Shown here: positions 59,301-64,000 of the stretch, piece by piece
Layout of the letters: each line of letters starts with the position of its first letter
How positions within the stretch are numbered: the first letter of the stretch is position 1
NCBI RefSeq assembly: GCF_964204645.1
Contig: NC_134033.1
Span: 6,172,231 to 6,236,230 of the forward strand
DNA from: Tubulanus polymorphus
Lineage: Eukaryota; Nemertea; Palaeonemertea; Tubulaniformes; Tubulanidae
Length of the DNA: 64,000 nucleotides
Direction: 5' to 3'
Translations under genes and position numbers: made by a program
The notes under the pieces: model-generated
What the model saw: the letters and a program-made list of their open reading frames with translations, nothing else
Databases searched by the model: none
Told to the model about the DNA's origin: nothing

Positions 59301-62300
59301 AAGCAGGTCATATAAACAGGGATAACTAAAACTTGGAATACCATGAATATCAACATGAAGCTAGAAGCTCACGCTGGCTTGAATTCAGCGTATAGCTCCT
59401 ATTATGTCATCATCAGCGTCATCTACATGGGTGTCAGATGAACTACACGATGCGAAAACATAGGTATCTGCAGGGGCAGATCTAGGAAAATTGTAAGGGT
59501 CCAGAAAGAGGATTTCTCGGGATACAGCCATGCCACTGGTAACTAGTGGGTTACCACCCTTGGCATTAACCCATTAGCACTCAGGAATTTCACCATGTAG
59601 TGTCAACTACCCCTCAAATTCAAGGGAAAATCCAAGTCTATCACGATACCGAATAGCTCATTTGCTGTTCATTTTCATGCACTACAAGTTCATTATTTGT
59701 TGTAAATAGTCAAGGCTTAGATATGATTTGATGAGGTGGTCCACCAAAATAGTATCTTTTTGGCCCCCTGATATTCATCCAAATATACATGGATTTGAAG
59801 TGAGCGCTCAGATCTGCCATGTTCAAACTCCAAATACTTGAGATTTTCAAATAGGAAGATGTTTACTTTGGTAAGTTATTTCCAGCACTTGGGTGTCTAG
59901 TTTATCATAAGCTATTGGGTTTGAATCCCACCATAAACGTTTTTGTGCAGAATACGAAAAAAGTGTCAGGGCGGGTTTGGGCGGCTTGAGGAGTAATAAG
60001 CAGGGCGGATAGAGCGGCTTGAGTGCTAATGGGTTAATATTTTTGAAGAAATACAAACCATACAATTTAATAAATTGGATGAGTGTCAAATTTTCAGGTT
60101 TTGATGATCTCTGCCTTGATGAATAAGGCAACCTCAGTGGGAGGGGCAGGGCTCACCCATCACCATCCCCAAAATCTGCTCCCGATCTTGGGTATAAAGT
60201 GTACCCGGTATGCGTACCTGGCCGTCTTTAACATTCAAGTGTGTGAAGTAATCAGCGTTGCAGCCTTTAGAAATCATGACGCTGCCATCACCCGGGTAAA
60301 TCTCCATACTCAGTTTATGTTCACCGCTAAACCTGTTGATTGAACGATCAAGAATTATCATCATCTCATTTTCAATCCCGTCAATCTTTCACAGTGTACA
60401 CAATTCTAAAGCCCTTTTATAAATCATTCAGAGTAAAGATCTGGCTCCCGATATTCCACAAACTAGACATACATAATGAATAACCCTTGGCCAGTGACTG
60501 AGAGTCATGTAGAGAATGCAAAGTTTAAAATGGGCCCATTTATTCCTGACACCAAGTTTCACCTCACAATATAGGTTTCATTATGACTGTGGCAGCCCTT
60601 TTGGATAACATTTATGCATCAAAAACACTTTAACCTGCTCTTGCCTTAATGCATATACCAAGTCCTACAAAAATCAATGAAAAACTTATGTCCTATGTAT
60701 GTTAAAAACAAAAGAACTCATCCTCCCTCCATCATAATAGCGTATAATATCAGGTATTAACAAAATTGGTCTAAAACTGTAGAGTGGAAACAAACTCCAA
60801 AATATCTATTTAACATACCAAAATGACTGTGGCAGCCATCTTGGACAACCGATGTAAGCTAAAACAGTAGGGTTCATCATCCACCCACGTAAACAAACAT
60901 GCCAAGTCTAAAAAAATCAATCAAATACGGATGACTGTAGAGTGGGAACAATATCTGCATGTGCGACCAGCATCACGCATTATCCCCTGTACTACCAAGA
61001 CCCTTTACAGGTGCTGCTATGACAGAGATTTACTGAGAAAGAGTTCTCCCAGAGATGAGAACGGCGACCTTTGAAATCCACGGTTTGTTCTTGGACTTGG
61101 GTGACACAGGCAAACCAGCTGAGGGCACAGCCATCAGCACTCGTGAACTCCGAAGGCGCAAAGCAATTTGGGGAAGTTTGGGGGCCTCCCCCAAGAAAAT
61201 TTTAGAAATGAAAAGCGTTTTCCGAGCAGATAGAGCGATCTTGAACCCATGAACGACTATTATATTTTGGAAGGTGATGGCTATTTCCATCCTCATTCGA
61301 TGACATTCAGCATCTCATGCATAACGAGTCAAAGCCTTGAATTATTGCAGTTAAAATGCGTCGATGAATGCTCACTAAAATAATCACACAGTGTATAATA
61401 TCTGAAGGCGTTTGCCCTGTACGCACGCGGCGATAATAAAAGGCCTATATACATTACTACTATTGCCGCGCACGCGTGTCCGCAACCAACCGTAGTAGAT
61501 ACAAAATCAGTGTTGCAATACAATATGGAATGCTTTTACAGTTCACCCCATTACCAATCGCGCGGGACCAGCCGAGTGAGACCATCATAACCCCCCCTAT
61601 ACTTTTACATCATTTTTGGACTATTTGGAAAAATGATATTTCTTGATACCGAAATATGCGGGAAACCGCGGATCTGCGGAGAATTGTCATCCCCGTCAAC
61701 AAACCCTGGTGAAGTTTGAAACTTTTTTTCTCAAAATGATGAACCCATTACTCCCGATTACCTGTAAATAATGCCTTCCGAACAGATGACCTTGACCCCA
61801 CCGTTGAAGCAGCAAGCCTCTGCATCCATTTCATCGTTCGCAGCACCACCTACAGGCCGCCATTTGTGAGGATGCGGCGATTGCCATCGAAGTGGTAACG
61901 ACACGGGTAGCTTCGTAGCAACGTGCATGTGGTCATCATGGCGACAGTCGATTTTGTAGTCATCGTCAATGTTGACAATGGAATTCTGAGAACTTATATC
62001 CTTAATCGTTCGGTTGATGTATGAAATATCTTGGGTGCTATCAAAAAACAAGAGCGATGACCACTTGAGGAGAAAATTCTTAACAGGCTCACCGCCACCG
62101 TTAGAATATTGTACCTCCCCTGTTGCTACTACGAGTATTTTAGGTGATACAGCCTTCAGGCTTTGGGTCAGTCCTTAAAATATCAATCAAAATATACTCG
62201 TAGTTTGGCACTCGAGCTATCATATTGTCAGCCTTTGCTAGAATTCACCAATGAGCATCGAGAATAAAGCAGGGTTTGTTCACATTGCCACTAATCAGAA

Positions 62301-63567
62301 ACTGTGTTATTTCCATATGTGCCAAAGTGCAATTATCTTACAGTGGCTATGAAGGATCATGAGTATACTCGTAGTGGGACTGGAGATAGAACCAGAAGTA
62401 AACTGGCACTGGAGATTCCCAGCCGGCAGCGAACGAGTTAATTTAAAATCTAATTTATTACAAGACATTAGGCCTACGTATTGTACTGTTCCTAACCTAA
62501 TGGATGGTCTTCGTAGAAAAGTTTAAAGGGGAACTGCAATCAAAAAACTTTAATTGGCCATTCATTTTTACTCTTGTTGTTGAGCGTAATGCTAGTGGAA
62601 ATTTCCAATTCTTCCTACTTATGTAACTCATATACAACGATTTTAATGCTGTTACAAGGAGAATGTAAGGCAGATGAGAACCACCATATATAAATTCCAA
62701 AGCGAGGCTTGTAAACATTGATGACGTATCCTGGCCCACCACACACGAGTGTGTACACAAATAGATACACTCATCCAAGATCTCAGTTGAAAATTGTGAT
62801 TAAAATACTCCTGCTGGGCTGCCAGTGGGGTCTCTACTTATATCTATCCACCCACTGTGTGAAACATATCCAAATAATTGCTGATGTGGCATTATGCTGC
62901 AATTTAGGAGAAAAGCGACTGCTATGTGTGGAAAATGGCGGACGCCAGGCTCTCTACAAAACCCTCTTTTTGGATAAAGTATAAGTGAAATGTTTTCTGC
63001 TGTTGTGAAAATGTATTAATAAAGGTTTCTAAGGCATATAGATACAAGAATTTTAGACTGCAGTTCCCCTTAAACACTTGACAAAACTGAATAATTTGAT
63101 GCTTTGAAAAACGTTCTTCAGAAATCCTTCACGCCTTTTGATTAGACTTGTGGCAAACGAGGATCCATCAGAGGTTGCTAGTGTGCTCATGCACTGAACC
63201 AGCTTTTTGTCCGGGTGATGCAAATTTAGACACATATAAGCGTTTGAAAAATATTGAAAATGAAAATTGAGGCTAACAGTTTTTCTAGTGCTACCAGTTT
63301 ACTGATTTAACTGGTGCCGCTAATTCTTACCTGTTACTGGAATATTCAGCGTATTTCGTCAACAGCTGCAGTGGATGTTTCCAAATTGGTGGACAATTCA
63401 CCACCAGGTGGTGCTGCACTACCCATGTGTAACGCCAGTACGTTGAAGTGTTTTCATCGCAACTGGAATTCTTTTCTTTGTAATGAGGTTTGGCATCTGT
63501 CTTAGGCATATCCTGCTGTTCTTGCGTATTTGAATCTATTTCAGTTAAAACTTTTCCTTCTGAACAT
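53137..63567 (-). CDS. C5orf34: C5orf34 homolog (seven 3' exons)
   Basis: This is a conserved animal protein of unknown function (about 640 aa in human). Seven exons are joined in consistent phases: 63567-63331, 62160-61762, 60332-60218, 56317-56153, 55871-55707, 54960-54842, 53386-53137, giving about 482 aa. Matches to human blocks: YTWVVQ..LVVNCPPIWKHPL (human YTWVKQCWSVAACPEEWKYPL), SLPLRWQSPHPHKWR, YRFSGEHKLSMEIYPGDGSV (human IEIYSGDGSVF), EERTYCVAALPPEG, GHFRAYSSGRVRVLF, LLLRSGQYYYV, and the C-terminal LRKTSQAIRDIDSVAKK (human LKKTSEILHDIDCLLSNSKK). The N-terminal exons lie beyond 64 kb. Introns hold several MITEs. Confidence 0.93.
53387..54841 (-). other. Last intron of C5orf34
   Basis: It contains a copy of the AAACCxGATAGAxxCGGC repeat (53620-53690) and a hairpin at 54562-54637. 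No other exon is seen. Confidence 0.4.
54562..54637. repeat. 76-nt imperfect hairpin with ~34-bp arms
   Basis: AATGATGTCACTGGGAGAGT onward pairs with ACTTTCCCAGTGACGTCATT, with about four mismatches and an eight-base loop. The size is compatible with a MITE or a small-RNA precursor; only the fold is seen. Confidence 0.6.
54842..54960 (-). CDS. C5orf34: C5orf34 exon 6 of the visible set
   Basis: This 119-nt exon (TTGTTTCTCTTAG acceptor, GTTAGTAAA donor), phase 0 in and 2 out. The frame that keeps phase reads ...LPKTIRLLLRSGQYYYVNTS, aligning with human KLTFPDGQEQLIQIEHP. The longest ORF through this stretch is in another frame and is a shadow. Confidence 0.8.
55707..55871 (-). CDS. C5orf34: C5orf34 exon 5 of the visible set
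   Basis: This 165-nt phase-0 exon (TTATTTTTCAG acceptor, GTGTGTATT donor) encodes VNADDLRMELPSLLEEERV...GHFRAYSSGRVRVLF...LQRQ. Confidence 0.93.
55905..56115. repeat. Imperfect tandem repeat, TTCCACAGTTGTGTGGG unit
   Basis: Four units of GTTCCACAGTTGTGTGGGTTTAATT-like sequence (spacing 40-70 bp) lie in the intron between exons 4 and 5. Confidence 0.65.
56153..56317 (-). CDS. C5orf34: C5orf34 exon 4 of the visible set
   Basis: This 165-nt phase-0 exon (ATTGTTTTAG acceptor, GTAATTATT donor) encodes VEERTYCVAALPPEG...NHDSICWQ, matching human EEKTYSVNNLPPD...RICCWK. Confidence 0.93.
57117..57457. mobile_element. MITE with CTACGTCTACACTAGC ends
   Basis: TIRs CTACGTCTACACTAGCA and TGCTAGTGTAGACGAG (about 27 bp, a few mismatches) bound 341 bp with internal GAACCCG/CGGGTTC words. 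No clear target duplication. Confidence 0.6.
57893..59001 (+). repeat. Dispersed repeat, full-length ~1.1-kb copy
   Basis: It runs from CTAGGGTTCCAGGGACACC to TCCCAAGTGGGCTA, with three internal GCCCCCTGGTGACC units then the CCAACAAATGAGTACTGATG half and a GGACGGACGG run. It is the reference copy for estimating element length. Confidence 0.8.
59002..59203. mobile_element. 202-bp MITE with perfect 24-bp TIRs
   Basis: AAAAATGATACCTTGTTTCT and four further bases at the left are exactly mirrored at 59180-59203. It abuts the right end of the dispersed repeat copy. A one-ended relative lies at 47489-47525. Confidence 0.75.
59204..60217 (-). other. C5orf34 intron, remainder
   Basis: No exon or element is recognised in this stretch. 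Confidence 0.3.
60218..60332 (-). CDS. C5orf34: C5orf34 exon 3 of the visible set
   Basis: This 115-nt exon from GTTCAATCAACAG to GTACGCAT encodes FSGEHKLSMEIYPGDGSV...DYFTHLNVKDGQ, the best-conserved stretch of the family. Confidence 0.93.
60333..61761 (-). other. C5orf34 intron
   Basis: Nothing recognised. Short ORFs at 61.03-61.30 kb on both strands have no motif or family match. Confidence 0.3.
61762..62160 (-). CDS. C5orf34: C5orf34 exon 2 of the visible set
   Basis: This 399-nt exon leaves in phase 2 at GTAATCGG. The acceptor (ACCCAAAG at 62161) is the only one that keeps phase, though its pyrimidine tract is poor, so the 5' boundary is less certain than the rest. SLPLRWQSPHPHKWR and KVICSEGIIY are the conserved blocks. 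Confidence 0.85.
62527..63070. mobile_element. MITE with AGGGGAACTGCA ends and TAA target duplication
   Basis: Ends AGGGGAACTGCAATC and GACTGCAGTTCCCCT are inverted copies, flanked by TAA (62524-62526, 63071-63073). At 544 bp and without a transposase it fits a PIF/Harbinger-type MITE. It lies in a C5orf34 intron. Confidence 0.65.
63331..63567 (-). CDS. C5orf34: C5orf34 exon (first visible)
   Basis: This 237-nt exon runs between a TTGAATTTTCAG acceptor and GTAAGAATT donor, entered and left in phase 2. It carries the YTWVVQ and PPIWKHPLQLL motifs. Confidence 0.88.
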
Positions 63568-64000
63568 CTGAAAATTCAACACACACAACATTATCCCTAA
63601 TTTCTCTATTTGTCACTGAAGTTTACGGGCGAATCAGTGGGTGTGAATTCGGTACACCTCCCAAGTCGAGAAGTCATAGTAAAAATGATTTTGAAAATCT
63701 TCTATTTTCCTGATAACGGGTTCTCTGATTCTCGACTGGATGAAATATCATCAGTACCAACACTACCGAGTTTTCAGTGCAATATTTACTGCTAGTCTTG
63801 GCACTTCCCTGACAGGTGCAGTTTACCTAACCGCGTTAATCATCTATGACTGACCATCAGAAAAAAATCATATATTTTTAATTTTCAATCCTTCTAAACA
63901 GTTCCTAAGGATCTAGGCAAATTTGGATGTGGGTTCCATAAAAGGAAGAGCAGCATATGCCCTTGTCGTAACAAATTTACAAAGGAGCAAATCCGAAAAG
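63568..64000. other. Right edge, C5orf34 intron
   Basis: No further exon is recognised before the window ends. Confidence 0.35.

Overview
This is an animal (eukaryotic, metazoan) nuclear window. Coding sequence is in short exons with GT-AG introns, introns are multi-kilobase and packed with transposable elements, and the recognisable proteins (HYPK, an SLC60/MFSD4-type transporter, a C5orf34 homolog, one exon of the spliceosomal protein RED/IK) are metazoan families. The repeat types (CR1-like LINE, MULE, TAA-flanked MITEs, tRNA-related SINEs) suggest an invertebrate, probably marine, but I cannot name the phylum.

Layout. 0-2.9 kb, minus strand: the first two coding exons of MFSD4-like paralog A, whose remainder lies left of the window. 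6.1-11.0 kb, plus strand: a complete three-exon HYPK gene. 12.1-17.2 kb, minus strand: an almost intact CR1-like LINE with ORF1 and ORF2, broken by one homopolymer frameshift. 17.2-23 kb: repeats, a tRNA-Glu half-copy, an AT-rich broken ORF and a small secreted cysteine-rich peptide ORF. 24.2-34.4 kb, minus strand: complete four-exon MFSD4-like paralog B (552 aa), with a 1.5-kb inverted-repeat element in one intron and a 1.8-kb fold-back element nested inside another repeat in the next. 35.3-38.8 kb: several copies of one ~1.1-kb dispersed repeat, with a single intact RED/IK exon between two copies. 39.2-43.6 kb, plus strand: a decayed Mutator-like transposon encoding a Ulp1-type protease, a MULE transposase and a SWIM finger, itself interrupted by a 375-bp element with a 5-bp target duplication. 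44-48 kb: tandem repeats and simple repeats. 48.2-51.6 kb, minus strand: a badly decayed second LINE. 53.1-63.6 kb, minus strand: seven exons of a C5orf34 homolog; its N-terminal part lies right of the window.

The cellular genes do not form an operon or pathway: HYPK is a ribosome/NatA-associated chaperone, MFSD4-like proteins are membrane transporters, C5orf34 is uncharacterised, and RED is a spliceosome component. The two MFSD4-like genes are tandem paralogs on one strand; their second exons and flanking introns remain closely similar, so the duplication is fairly recent. All exon models rest on phase-consistent splice sites read by eye and remembered family sequences. No alignment software was run.
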